Shown here: one piece after another, positions 45,840-57,753 of the stretch | How positions within the stretch are numbered: position 1 is the first letter of the stretch | How the letters are laid out: each line of letters starts with the position of its first letter | NCBI GenBank assembly: GCA_016584495.1 | Contig: WAID01000016.1 | Span: 186,001 to 250,000 of the forward strand | Origin: Celoporthe dispersa | Lineage: Eukaryota; Ascomycota; Sordariomycetes; Diaporthales; Cryphonectriaceae | Reading direction: 5' to 3' | Length of the DNA stretch: 64,000 nt | Notes under the pieces: generated by a model | The model's input: only the letters and a program-made list of their open reading frames with translations | Databases searched by the model: none | Told to the model about the DNA's origin: nothing | Made by a program: the position numbers and the translations under genes

Positions 45840-46730
45840 ATGGCCCTTCAAGGAGTAATGGTGGCGTTGTATACGCCCTTTACAGCAGACCAATCAGCCA
45901 TCGACAGCGCGGCCCTGGACAACCACATTCAGCACCTTATCTCAGCAGGCGTCCATGGGCTGGTACCAGGAGGCAGCACAGGTGAATTCACAACGCTGTC
46001 TTTGGAGGAGCGCAAACAACTCACAGAGCTCGTGGTCAAGTCGGCCTCAGGTAGAGTCCCTGTGATCGCTGGTACTGGCGCCCTCACGAGCAAAGAGACC
46101 ATAGAGCTGTCGGCCCATGCTGCAAAGGCTGGTGCTGCCGCCGTCATGGTTGTGCCTCCATTCTACGACGCCGTCAATGTCTCTGAGCTGCATGAACTGT
46201 TAAAGGAGGTGCAGGAGGTCTCCAAGCTTCCTGTGGTGTATTACAACATCCCATCCGCCAGTGGCCTCACCCTCAGCCCTCAACAGCTAGCAGACTTATC
46301 CAGTGTCGGAGTCAAGTATCTCAAGGATACTTCTGGCAATGGGCCCGCCTTGACGGATCTTCTCTTTGCCCGCGAAGACGATATCACCGCGTTTAACGGA
46401 TGGGACACCTTGACATTCTATGGCCTGGCCGCTGGGGCCAAGGGTACTGTCTGGGGTGCCTCCAACATTATTCCCGAGCTTTCTGTTGCGTTATGGGACG
46501 CGATCGCCGTAAAGGGTGACTTGAAGAAGGGCAGAGAACTTTGGAAGGTTATCTATCCTATCTGCAAATTTCTTGAGTCCCATAACTATGCCGCTGCTGT
46601 CAAAGCAGGGATGGGGCTGTTAGGCGTACCAACGGGTGGCAACCGGAAGCCGTTCAAGTCTCTTGGGCAGGCTGAGACGGCAGAACTAGCGACATTCTTG
46701 ACGACTGCAGGCTTGAAAGTAGTTCAATGA
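45840..46730 (+). CDS. dihydrodipicolinate synthase/N-acetylneuraminate lyase family aldolase
   Basis: Class I aldolase of 296 residues in one exon, complete and of normal length. It has the pyruvate or keto-acid binding loop PGGSTGEFTTLSLEER, VPVIAGTGALTSKETIELS, the conserved tyrosine in VVYYNIPSASGLTLS, and the Schiff-base lysine in GVKYLKDTSGNGPAL. TVWGASNIIPEL is in the usual place near the C-terminus. Fungi make lysine by the aminoadipate route, so this is unlikely to be a lysine-pathway DapA. Roles known for fungal relatives include cleavage of 2-keto-3-deoxy sugar acids, and the substrate here is open. The upstream sequence CAAG before the ATG fits a fungal start. Confidence 0.92.
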   Translation: MALQGVMVALYTPFTADQSAIDSAALDNHIQHLISAGVHGLVPGGSTGEFTTLSLEERKQLTELVVKSASGRVPVIAGTGALTSKETIELSAHAAKAGAAAVMVVPPFYDAVNVSELHELLKEVQEVSKLPVVYYNIPSASGLTLSPQQLADLSSVGVKYLKDTSGNGPALTDLLFAREDDITAFNGWDTLTFYGLAAGAKGTVWGASNIIPELSVALWDAIAVKGDLKKGRELWKVIYPICKFLESHNYAAAVKAGMGLLGVPTGGNRKPFKSLGQAETAELATFLTTAGLKVVQ

Positions 46731-47121
46731 GGGGCGCACTTCTTCCAAAACTTTATAAATAATTCAATCCACCTTGCTCAATGAAATTGTGTTTCAATGA
46801 TATTTAGTAATGAAATCTTGGTGTGCTCAGCCCTTGCCCTCGTGAACAAAAAGTCTTCAAAATTAATTCTCTGATCAGATTATGTTGTACTTTGAGCAGT
46901 GTGTAAGCCATGCCACTGATGAAAACATCCGAGCTAATACGATTGCGATGCTGAACATTACAAACTCAACTTGGGCTTTTACACATTGAGGAACGTTGAA
47001 ATGAATAGATGCCTTCAGAGTCACACACCGACTATCACTACTTATAACACCATCTCAACATTCAAGTGCCTAGGATGGCCATTTAACTAACTTAAGTTGA
47101 TGATTCAGCGGCTCGAAAAGA
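46731..47121. other. intergenic region between convergent genes
   Basis: AT-rich 3' flanks of the aldolase and oxidase genes. No coding signal. Confidence 0.5.
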
Positions 47122-48652
47122 CTAAAGCTTAGCTAGGACACCATCGCTCCCCAGCAAGGCTAACCTCTCAGGCTTGATGTCTCTGATAGTGGTGCAACTG
47201 CCACGGCTAATGTTAGCGAGGTAGGAGCAAATTACTATAGCGAGCAGTTACTCACCCAGCTAGCCGCATCGTGAGAGCGAACTCCTCCTTAAGGATCTTG
47301 ATTGCGAGTTCGACGCCTTCTTGCCCCTTGTACTATTGGTCTGGTCAGCCAACAAGCACCGAGAATATCCAGAAACTAGAAAAGCTCACAGCAAGGCCCC
47401 ATATTGGTACTCTCCCTACAAACACATGCTCAGCGCCCAATGCAAGGGCCTTGAAGATGTCAGAACCGTGGCGAACACCGCCGTCCATCGCGATCTGCAC
47501 CTTTCCTTTGGCAATGGGTGCGACAACTCGGAGCGTGTCGAGGGTCGCTGCGATGCCGTCCAGCTGTCTACCACCGTGGTTGGAGATCATAACCCCGTCC
47601 AGTCCGTACTCGATTGCCATCTGCACGTCCTCGGCCGTGTTCACTGGGACGACTTAGCTATAGACTAGGGATCAGAAGGGGCTTGGCTGAGGGCCGCTTA
47701 CCACCTTTTAGCCACACTTGCATCTTGGTATGTTTTCTTAGCCAAGGGATTGATGTTTCCCAGTTTATTGAGGCGTCTGTGGTAGCCTCAGTATGAACAT
47801 TCTGTTATTCATGCGGCGAGGGCTGACTGGGCTTACCGAAAGCTTGACCACCATTATCGTCCCCGAACTCCTGAGCACCACTTGAGAGTAGATTAGGAAA
47901 TTGCATGTTATCAGGTAGCTTGAACTCATTGCGCATCTCATTCAGTCGGCGACCTAGCGCTGGGACGTCGACAGAAACAAAGATGGCCTTATAGCCAGCA
48001 GCTTGAGTATGAAGTTAGCACGTGTCGTCTGCCATGAGTGGAGGGCTCTGCCACTGCTTCCCATACCTTCGGCTCTCTTGAGGAGTTGAAGAGTGGTATC
48101 ACGGTCTTTTAGGATGCAAATTTGCATGAAATAAGGGTTTCCTTTTGATTGGATAATTACATCCTCCAACGACGTAGTTGAGTAGGAAGAAAGGCCCATA
48201 CAGATGTTCTGAGTTGCGGCCGCCCTCGACGTCCCACTTTCGGCATCTGGATGAGCCAGCATGTGCATGGCTGCGGGACTGAGTCCCAGAGGGAACGACA
48301 CTTTAGTGCCAAAGATCTCTGTCGATGTGTCGATCTTGTCGACATCGACCAGAATCCTGGCCGGATCTTGTATCGTTTGTAGGCCGCTTCATTTTCCATC
48401 AGACTGCCCAAAGGACAATGTGAGCGATGTGAACAGAGACCTCCTTTAAATGTTTCAACTCACGTTTCCATGGCCATGGCGCCATCATTAAAGTAATCTG
48501 TAAAGTTTCGTAAGCTTTCAATTACCGCAACGCGCGACAAGGATACGAACAGACACACCTCGGTAAGGTTTTGGCAGCTTCTTACTGCCCTCACGCTTCA
48601 GGTCCTCAATACTGAAGACAGTATCATCCAGGGCCTTAGAACGATTCGCCAT
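47122..48652 (-). CDS. FMN-dependent 2-hydroxyacid oxidase/dehydrogenase (glycolate or L-lactate oxidase family)
   Basis: TIM-barrel flavoenzyme oxidising L-2-hydroxy acids to 2-keto acids. Multi-exon order: MANRSKALDDTVFSIEDLKR; DYFNDGAMAMET (FMN region); SLMENEAAYKRYKIRPRILV, continuing to KVSFPLGLSPAAMHMLAHPD; and STTSLEDVIIQSKGNPYFMQ. Then AGYKAIFVSVDVPALGRRLN, SINWETSIPWLRKHTKMQVW and LKG lead into VNTAEDVQMAIEYGLDGVMI. SNHGGRQLDG follows, with the catalytic His and Arg, and then IAMDGGVRHGSDIFKALALG. The tail splices from FALTMRLAG to RGSCTTIRDIKPERLALLGS, ending at 47122. All key residues are visible. It is convergent with the aldolase gene. Confidence 0.9.
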
Positions 48653-49261
48653 AGCGTTCAGTGCTTGTGAAGTCGGAGAAGCCAAATTAAAACGACAATC
48701 CCTCGCTGCGGAAAACAGTATCGGTTCTATGCAAGCAAATGTATCACCGTAGGAACTCCACAGATATTTTACGACGAAGAAAGATTCACGAGGTCTTCAC
48801 AGTCAATATATGAGCTAAAATAAGACTCTTTGTGCCGGTGCAGAACATCGGCTCAGGCGCCAGTAACCTTCAAGACGGTGGATTGTACCGGTCACGGCAG
48901 ATAGCTGATGACATACCATGAATCCGTCGTATGTGGCGAGATAATTAAGGGTTAATAATAAACCAAGGTCAAGCATACCCTGAGATGACGATAAGGTCGC
49001 ACATAGGCTTGCAAGTCCTCGGGCTTACTTGCCCATTCACAGAAGCCCGGCGTCGTGGCCCCACCGATGTCCCCATCCGCCCCAGGGCAGGTTGAAAACC
49101 ACGTCGCCAAGGTAATGACGCGCCCTGCGCATATTTGATGACTCCTTACAATCCTCCAGTGAGTGGCCAATACGACTCGACTGCCTCTCCCCTGGAGCAT
49201 GTACTACTCCCCCTCGAAAAACCTCCTCAACGAGCACCCTGAACCAACGCTACAGAACACG
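48653..49261. promoter_or_regulatory. shared intergenic region of divergent oxidase and epimerase-like genes
   Basis: The two genes start in opposite directions here. No gene or named operator is seen. Confidence 0.45.
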
Positions 49262-50549
49262 ATGCAAGTCTTCCTGTGAGTCTTCGTCATTGTATGGACC
49301 TATAGTCACCTTTCTGTAGTATACATTGGACTAACGAGTGTTGGTCATCTCTCAGGACTGGGGCCACCGGCTACATTGGTGGTGACATTCTAGCCGATGT
49401 GATGAGCAAATTCCCGACTGCTTCCGTAACAGCACTTGTCCGCGATGTTGCCAGAGCGCAGCCGATTGTTAAAAAGTACCATAATATCAGACTAATTCAC
49501 GGTGACCTGGACTCAAGTGACCTAATTGAAGAGGCTGCATCTCAAAGCGACGTTATACTTAGTGAGTCACGGCCAGAAATGCGAGTAGGTCAGACCTGTT
49601 TACTCAACTAGAGTCCTGCAGATGCTGCCAACAATAAACACCTGGGCGTCATCGAAAGCATCGCCAATGGTATACGAAGATCAAGTAACAAGACACCCCG
49701 TACGCTCTGGTCCACGCTCTCAGAGACAAGCTCAAACATGCTGACACCTTGACTGATGTCGTTGCAGCTGTCTGGTTGCAAATCTCAGGAGCGACTGTCC
49801 TCGCAGGGCCCGATATTGCCGCCAAGAGATTTGGCGAAGCGTCGGATCACATTTGTAGTGATTATGATGGCGTTTCAGAGCTTACATCAATGATCCAGCA
49901 GACGCCATCCCGAGCGGCTGATCAGGCTATGCTCAGAATTGCCAACGAGCTTAGTTCGAAGGTTCGCATCGCAATCATCTTCCCACCTATCATTTATGGA
50001 CAGGGCCGGGGGCCAGTCAACACTAGGAGCGTACAGATCCCAGCGCTTTGCAAGTTAGCTGCACAAGAAAATATCGCAGCCTACGTGGGCAAAGGAGAGG
50101 CACGCTGGGGCAATGTTCACATTGCAGAAGTCAGCAATCTCGTAGTCAGACTCTTGGACAAAGCAGCGTCAGGGGCTTCTTTAGATAAGACATGGAGCCA
50201 GAATGGGCTATACTTTGTGCGGAGCGGCGAGACTGTACGTGGACCTCTGCACATAACCCGTTCCTGATGTGGCTCGCATGACTCCCCATTACTAAAATCT
50301 TCACAGACATGGAAATCAATTGCAGAGGCCGTTTCACAAGCTGCAATTTCGTCTCATATTGACGCCGCTGTCAAGTCGGTCTCGGGACAGGAGGCGGATG
50401 AGTTACTCCCTTACGGCAGTATCATGTTTGGTACCAATGCCCGCGGCATTCCGCAGAGAGCTGAGGCTCTTCTCGGATGGAGGCCGTTAGGATATTCGTT
50501 GGAGAGCGAAATCCCCCTTTCATTCGCACGCGAGCTGGGAGCCATATAG
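49262..50549 (+). CDS. NAD(P)-dependent epimerase/dehydratase-like atypical SDR
   Basis: Cytosolic Rossmann protein. Exon 1 is only MQVFL, joined in phase across a GTGAGT...CTCAG intron to TGATGYIGGDILADVMSKFP, the cofactor motif. Next are VTALVRDVARAQPIVKKYH, LIHGDLDSSDLIEEAASQSD, AANNKHLGVIESIANGI and LQISGATVLAGPDIAAKRFG. The large exon has SSKVRIAIIFPPIIYGQGRG and GNVHIAEVSNLVVRLLDKA. A last exon gives TWKSIAEAVSQAAISSHIDA to SFARELGAI. The middle junction around 49680-49780 is not clean, because the frame stops after RTLWSTLSETSSN before LQISGA resumes. A short unmodelled intron or an indel is likely. The substrate is unknown. Confidence 0.8.
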
Positions 50550-51391
50550 TACTGCAAGTCTTTGAGAATGTTGGCCACCACGAGGAAGGTGTATGCTTTT
50601 TTCCTTCTTTCTTTCTTCCCACGCCAACTAGATAGAAAACACGGAGTACTTGTGACAAAGCGATGTCCAGCGAATTCTGGCTGGCCTTTTCAACTCACCA
50701 GTGTGAAGTTTTTGCCCGGAGCTGAAACAGCCCTGGACTTCATCGTGATACCTCATGGCGCGAATTAGTACCTAATACGGGAAAGGATATGTGGAGAATA
50801 ACGGCACTTGGTTCTCGTTTACTAACACAGTAAGCAAAGGTCGCGTCGGGGGCCAACAAGACTAATTATATTGTAGAGTATACTGCCGTAAATACAAGGA
50901 CCTGATGCATTCGCGATGTCAAATCCAAGTCCTCAAACGTGTCATATGCTACATAATTATTTGTTAATCGTCAGACAAGTTCAGCCTCCCTAGTATGGAA
51001 GATTTCCAATGGAGTGAGATTAATTGACTGTGCTGATAGGGTAAATGAAACATCGAACTGATTGAAGAAACAACGCAAAGGAGTCGGGCTTCTGCTTTTG
51101 GCAGGGTATTGCGAGGGCGATCTAGCCCTAGTCAGGTATCCCGCTTCAGCCGGAGCTCCGATTAATTGCCGGGTAACGACGACATGGGGTTTGTTCCGAG
51201 GATATATATCTGCGGGGAACGCTGGTTCCAGGGTCCTGATAGCCCTCTCTATCAGTCTCGAATTCAGAACAGACCAATTCTTCACGTATCTCACCTCGAA
51301 CGCAAAGGGAAATCTCCTCCTCGCAGAGACCTTCCTTCTAGTCAAGCAAGTGTCCCAACTGCGCAATTTTCCCGCGTGGAGAGAAGAGCAC
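50550..51391. other. intergenic region upstream of a Zn2Cys6 regulator
   Basis: The regulator's frame is open back to 51062, but the ATG at 51392 just before the zinc cluster gives the usual N-terminus. No other gene is seen. Confidence 0.45.
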
Positions 51392-53847
51392 ATGGAATCT
51401 CGCAGACAGAACCTGCGGGTGAAACGCTCCCGCGGAAGTTGTGCTACCTGTCGCCGCCGCCATATCAAGTGCGATCAAACGAGGCCCTCCTGCTTGACTT
51501 GCAGAACTGCGGAGGTGCCATGTGAAGGCTATTCTGCCGACATTCGGTGGGCAAGTGATGGTTCGGGAGAAAAGAGCGTTCATAACCAGCATCGTTCCAG
51601 GAGACACTTGTACACTGGTAAGCCAAGTATCCGGGACGTCTACATATGATAACCCGTGAGACCTCTTGTGCTGATCTAGGTTATGAGCAGAGGAATTCAG
51701 GGAGTCCATGAGCGCTGGGCTTGCCGCGAGAGTGGAGCCAAATTCTGTGGATGCTTGTCTGGCTCAGATCGACACCCAGGCACGAGAAATTCATGGGTGT
51801 GAGCATCCGGCACAAGTCACAGCCGGTCCTTTTGCTGTCCTTGATTTCAGCGCACCGCAGTTACAGAAGACTGTAGACCCCGACGAGGACAATGTCCCCC
51901 CTGAGACGAGCCCGCCCCAACAAATCGCAACTGGTGGAAACATACAGACACCGCTGGCTTCGACACTTGATGATTTCCTGGGACCAGATAATCTGCTTTC
52001 ATGGAACGATCTTTTTGAGATTGACGTGGAAGCTGTTGAAAGCTCCATGTGCGCTTTAGCAGGCGACAATGACAGCCATTTTCTCTCCACAATGGCTGAC
52101 ACCTCGCCCGAGTCTACGACTCGGATGTCAGGATACTCTACAGCGGTACCCACAGCGACGAATGCCGCAAGCAATGATTCAGACCAAGATGAGCGCGATA
52201 CTGTTCGCCACACAACGAGAACTGATTCAGACTTAGCCAGCGTGGAAGACGCTCAGTTTATGTTGCTATACTTTCGCAGGAATCTTGCAAGTATCACTTG
52301 CGCTCCGCCTCTTGGGCAAAAAGTCTCCATGGGAGATCCTGCACCTGGCCTCTGCGGTCCAGACATTAGCCGATATGACCTTTTTGGACACGGAAAAAGT
52401 GACCCATGCTCGTAAGGCAAATTATTACGGCGTGCTGAGCTGCTCGGCGTTCCATCTGCTCTCGAATGCTGGGGATGCTGGAGATAGGTCTCCGGAATAT
52501 ATCGAGAGGATGGCTTCAAGGACCCTGCATAGAGCTACACACCATATGCAAAGATCCCTCAAAACAGAGCTGTCGAGACCCGGAAAAGCAAAGTACAAGG
52601 ACCAATTGATGGCCATATTGATATTGGTAAATAGATCAGTAAGTAGAACAATAGTCTGAGGCAGCTCGTGACCCTTCGCTAACGCTGCTAAGATTATGTC
52701 AGGGGACTGCAGAAATGCCAGGTGCTACCTTCTAGACGCCGAACGGTTGCTTCGTCTCCGTGGTCTGGCAAAGCGATGGGTATCCCGTAGGTCGCGATTG
52801 CTGCACCACGTTTATACGTGGATCCGCATTGTCGGAGAAAGCACATACGTACTTCACGATTACCATGACTACGCATTCAGCATAGAACGATTTATGGAAT
52901 CTCATCGGGACCAGAGCCAAAGATCGTCAGTAGCTCCACAAGGTCCAGGAAACCAACGTCCTTCCGCGCCTCACGACATGGATCACGAACGGCTAGACGA
53001 CTTCATCAGGCTGCGGCCGCACGCCTCGGACAGCGATCTAGAAATCGCGGAAACTAAGGAGTCCGAGACTGGGCGACGTGATATACACCTGGAAGACTCT
53101 CGCCAGTTCCAAGACACTCTGATGCCTGTGATATACGGCATACCGGAGACCTGGCTGAGCCTCGTCTCTCAGATCACGCGTCTGGCCAACCTCATGGACA
53201 TGCTTAACGCAAGCTCCAGCCCAGCCCAACACGAATTGAACGCGTCGCTTCAGAGGCGCGCATCTTTGCTGGAAGATATGGTATGCACCTTTACAGCCTA
53301 CCCAAGACATGCTAGCGACCAAGCGAATGATGGCGAGGGAGTTGATGGACATGGTCACACGATCAACGCCGTTACTGATCCCAAGTTCCATCTGCTGCGC
53401 GCGTTGAACTTGGCGCTGGAGATCTTTTTCTACCGGCGCGTGCGCAATCTGCATCCGCGCATTCTCCAGGGCTATGTCAACGACGTGATAAACAGTTTAA
53501 GGCTTTTCGAAGCGGCTTCGTCTGACCGCAATATCCTAGGCGCAGGTACTTTCTGGTTAGTATTCGTGGCTGGTTGTGAGGCGATGAGCTCCTCTAGCCG
53601 ACGATTCTTTGAAGATTGGACGAATCGTGGGTATGACCGGTCTGGTATTTGTGGGTTCCGATTGGCGAAAGAAATCATGAACAAAGTATGGGAAAGGCGT
53701 GACGAGGCAGCTGCGTGGGTTCCATTTGATGGAACGCCTCGGTCTCGGTCTTCTACAACTACACCGAAAGCCTCTAGGTCTGTATCCGCTCAATGCAGCT
53801 GGATTGATATCTCGCGCGAGCTCAATGTCTGGGTTCTACTCTGTTGA
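51392..53847 (+). CDS. Zn2Cys6 transcription factor (ARCA-like group)
   Basis: Regulator beginning MESRRQNLRVKRSRG. The cluster is CATCRRRHIKCDQTRPSCLT then CRTAEVPCEGY, matching C-x2-C-x6-C-x6-C-x2-C-x6-C. An intron at 51618 (GTAAGC) leads to a long acidic, serine-rich linker (DDFLGPDNLLSWNDLFEIDV). The regulatory domain starts VEDAQFMLLYFRRNLAS. Near 52318-52328 the frame changes by one base at GGGCAAAAAG, after which KKSPWEILHLASAVQTLADM fits the family. A further intron joins MAILIL to IMSGDCRNARCYLLDAERLL, then RLLHHVYTWIRIVGEST and a long C-terminal helical domain ending at 53847. The size fits the family. The target is unknown; the adjacent permease is one possibility. Confidence 0.85.
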
Positions 53848-54405
53848 TTCCAATCCATAGATAGATACCACTGCCACCATTATCATACATGAATTAAATG
53901 GCCAGGGCAAGATGATAGTGCGCAAGGCCTTATAAAAAAAGAGGAAGGAAAAAAAAATCTAGCCATGCCTCATCTGCTTAGACCCTTCATCATGATTTCT
54001 TTGGTGTTCTCATACGAAGCGCAAGTTACATTTGTAGCGAAGATAACCTATATTAATGACACATCCCGGTAAAGTTTGATTGGGGTGAAGCAGGTCATAT
54101 CTATTCGGCAGATCAAAATAAGCAAGCCAGCCCGAGCGCTGAGGTGAAAACAGGGTAGCATGGCTATTATGTAGCACTTCATGCCAGGCAAAGCTGAATT
54201 TCAAGCCTCGACCTTGTTGGATACGCCCCGTCGACTCTGATGCCATTGTCAAACGCACTTTTCCAGTCATTACAACCGATGCTTTCATTAATTACACCTT
54301 GGCTCCTCCTGCGTCACGACCAGCTGTCCTTGAATATCTCTTTGAAGAACCCCTGCTCTTCTACGATCTCGTAGCCGACCGATCGATTCCGCCCGACCTC
54401 GGACC
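53848..54405. other. intergenic region, promoter side of the permease gene
   Basis: No gene is recognised. Contains A-rich runs near 53935-53960. Confidence 0.5.
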
Positions 54406-56222
54406 ATGGACGAAAAACACGACGACAACAAGATGAAGAACAACAACGGAGGTGAACTTCACCGAGGACAGTCTCACTCTATAGGATATGTGGAGAGCCT
54501 CCAGCCTACGGAGGGCACACATCGAGGGCTCAAATCTCGTCATGCGCAGATGCTCGCCCTTGGGGGGACCATTGGCACTGGCCTCTTTGTCGGTTCTGGT
54601 CAGGCGTTACAGATGGGAGGGCCGGTGTTTCTCCTGGCCGCTTATACCTTTGTCACCGTCGTCCTCTATGGCATCATCACGGCCACCACCGAAATCAACT
54701 CCTACCTCCCCGTCCGCGGCTGTGGTATTACCTATTACGCTACGAGATATGTATCCAGTAGCTTAGGGTTCGCTCTTGGATGGATGTACTGGTACATTTT
54801 TTCCATTACGGTTCCGGCTGAGGTTACCGCAGTCGGCCTTGTCATGAGTTACTGGGACTTGGACATCAACACTGCCGTGTGGTATTCGATCTCTATTGTC
54901 GTCATTGTGGCCCTCAACTTCTGCCCAGTCAAATACTACGGCGAGGCTGAATTTTGGTTCGCCTCCATCAAGATCTTTGGTCTTGTGACTCTATTTGTCA
55001 CAGCCATTGTTCTGATTTGTGGAGGAGGCCCTAATCACCAAGTTCTGGGCTTCCACTACTGGTCAGATCCGGCCCCGGTCAAGGCATATCTCGTTCCAGG
55101 TGCCAGCGGGAAAGTCGTTGCATTTGTGGCCACCATAGTGTACTCAGTGTACGCGTTCGCTTTCGCTCCTGAGCTTCTCGTCGTTACAGGAGGAGAAATG
55201 CGAAACCCGCGCCACAACCTACCTAAAGCCGGCCGTCGGTACTTCTATCGGCTCATCTTCTTCTACGTTGTGGGCGTTTTCCTTGTTGGTCTGATCGTCA
55301 GCAGTGATAACCAGCGTCTTCTGGGTGGTGGCTCAGGTGCCGGGTCTTCACCTTGGGCAGTTGCCATCAGCGAGGCCGGAATCAGTATCTTACCCTCCAT
55401 CATCAATGCGATTATCCTGACATCCGCCTGGTCCGCGGGGAACTCCTACCTATACATGGCTAGTCGTGCTTTATATGCCATGGCCCTGGACGGGAACGCA
55501 CCCAAAATCTTCACTAAATGCACCAAGAAAGGCGTTCCCTATTACGCAACAGCGGCTAGCGCTTCGATCTCCCTTCTGGCTTATCTGAATCTTTCCAATA
55601 GTGGAAAGACAGTCTTTGTAAGTCTGTCCAGAATAGCCATTGAATCCCTTCACCTTGCCTGCCTTTACTCTAGTCTTTGGCAATCATTGGTCGGAACAAA
55701 TACTTCAAGAGCTTTGGCATATTCCACACTTCGCGTTGCAGAGAAGATCGAACAGAGGTTTGTGAAAATTTTCTGACTATTTCTTCGCAGAATTGGTTCA
55801 TCAATCTTATCAATACTGGTGCTTTTCAGAGCTGGCTTGCCATCTGTGTCCTCTATATCCGATTTCGCAAGGGTACCGACGCGCAGAATATCACCGACAT
55901 TCCATACCGTTCTAGGTTCCAGCCCTACTTGGCCTGGATTTCGGGCACTATCTTCTTCCTGCTTATGTTTTTAAACGGATTTGAAGTCTTCCTCGAGGGC
56001 CAGTGGAACACATCGAGCTTTCTTACATCTTATATAGGCATTCCGATCTTTCTTGTGCTTTATTTTGGTCATCGATTCACCAAGGGCAGAAACGAGCCAT
56101 GGGCGATTGCACCGGCTGATATGGACTTTCATACTGGGCTTGATGAAGTCCTGGCGACTGTTGAGCCTCCAACGAAGAATCGTCGTCCTTTCTATAAGAT
56201 ATTCTTTGCTGCTTTTGAATAG
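54406..56222 (+). CDS. amino-acid permease (yeast AAT/GAP family)
   Basis: Plasma-membrane amino-acid:proton symporter of about 547 residues. Exons are 54406-55617 and 55791-56222, joined by a 173-bp intron (GTAAGT to TCGCAG). The cytoplasmic N-terminus has RGLKSRHAQMLALGGTIGTG, the family's substrate-binding first helix, then LFVGSGQALQMGGPVFLLAA. Other blocks are YATRYVSSSLGFALGWMYWY, EAEFWFASIKIFGLVTLFV, YAFAFAPELLVVTGGEMRNP and RHNLPKAGRRYFYRLIFFYV. SAWSAGNSYLYMASRALYAM, NLINTGAFQSWLAICVLYIR and FRPYLAW-like RFQPYLAW follow. Twelve helices are expected and appear present. The gene is intact. The transported amino acid cannot be fixed from sequence. Confidence 0.94.
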
Positions 56223-56479
56223 CCTAGTTGAAAGGGGTAGTACACGCCTTTTCAAACGGAAACAGATACAACTGCAGATGACAGGGGTCCAGTCAATTAT
56301 ATACTAAGGCACTTGCTTTCTTAAAGGCATAGCAAGGAAATGAACGAATACAATCTGTGAATCAACATGGAACAAGAAGTTATTCCTTAACTACTACAGG
56401 TATATTAATGCAAGCATAATTTAAATAGGTAGGCTTCGCGATGTTTCCCACGCACACAAACTCTTCTTGGACGCCATTA

Positions 56480-57374
56480 TCGATCCAGGCTGCTAAGCAT
56501 GGCGTTTGTACCTAGTTCCGGGTCCCTTGGGGACTTTCTCTCGATTGCCATTCTTATGAAGAACATCGCCGTCGCCCTGGATGACCGTTGTCATCAAAAG
56601 ACCAATAAGAATTGAAAAAGGGGTTGAGATCCTATGCGAAGCCACCCGTCAGATTGAACATGCTTACCGCAGTTTAAAACTTTTCACGTCCGGCGACACT
56701 TCTGCGACAGCAATAGGCGTTATCTCTTATATTCATCAATGTCAAGACATATCCATGCTTTTAACAGCAGAGAGCTAATAAAGTATGTAGTGAATTTGTC
56801 TCCTAGAGATTCGGGCATCTCCTTGAGGATATGGCGAGGAAGATTCAAATTAAACCTGACGAGAGGGATATGAGGAATTTCCAGCGGGAGATTATGGGCT
56901 AAAACATGTTGCTAACGACCTTAATGGAAATTTCTACAGCGTGAGAGATTACCTTCTCAGTCTTTTGATGCCCCACAGAATGCGTATTGCTGACCTCAAT
57001 CACTCTGTCGACATTCAAGGCATTCTGTTGAGCGCAACAACGGTGATATTTAAAATTACATCTCCCTCATCGCTTTTCAGACGAAGGGAATTCGACAAGA
57101 AAACGGCTGCAATTTGAAATACTTGGTGAACTTAGAAAAGAAAGTCTTCACACGGTTGAAATACCTCTCTCACCTAGCCACAGACATCCACAAGTCTACC
57201 AGCCAGGTCCTATCCTTTGTTTTCACCATCTTGACTGGAGTGACTAAACTTCGTTGCATGGTCATGAAGATTGAGTGGCCTTTCCGCGATGAACACTTCG
57301 TCCTCGTGGACGTGACCGGCCGAACGTCCCCTATACCGCTGCTCATGGTTACGTCGTGGGAGCTATACGAATGA
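56480..57374 (+). pseudogene. relic of a fungal STAND N-terminal/ubiquitin-like domain protein
   Basis: Scattered coding remnants include SLGDFLSIAILMKNIAVALD near 56520, which resembles the GDFLAVGKLI start of these proteins. A readable frame at 57114-57374 has NLEKKVFTRLKYLSHLATDI, STSQVLSFVFTILTGVTKLR and EHFVLVDVTGRTSPIPLLMV, ending at VTSWELYE. The last block resembles the point where the ubiquitin-like segment begins in family members. In-frame stops and shifts break the middle, and the normal C-terminal part is absent. The family name rests on remembered similarity only. Confidence 0.5.
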
Positions 57375-57753
57375 ATTCTGTAGGAGCATTCTAAAGGTAG
57401 GACAGATGCCCTAAGGTGATGCTCTCAGAAGCTAAGAAGGACAGAAGGGAAGCTAAGATTGGACTGCTGGCCTTTAGGTGTGTTGTGGAGTTAGTTGTAA
57501 CATTGTTTGGAAGAGAGCGGGAGCTGGACAGGATGGAGAAGTTGATGCGTTCTGTTCAACTTTGGAATCTGCTGATCCACGCGAGCTAGGTAGGAAGTCC
57601 CGCCGGTTCTTCAGCAAACTGAAGGGTGCAAAGTTTGTATGTTAGCAAAGAAAGTATTCTAATGAAATAGAAACATTTCTAATTCTAGCATTGTTCTTTT
57701 CATAGTATTGAGATGGCTTCATTAGGAAAATACACTTCCAGAAAAAGGGTATA
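57375..57753. other. intergenic region between the relic and the caspase-like/pseudokinase gene
   Basis: No coding signal is seen. Confidence 0.4.
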
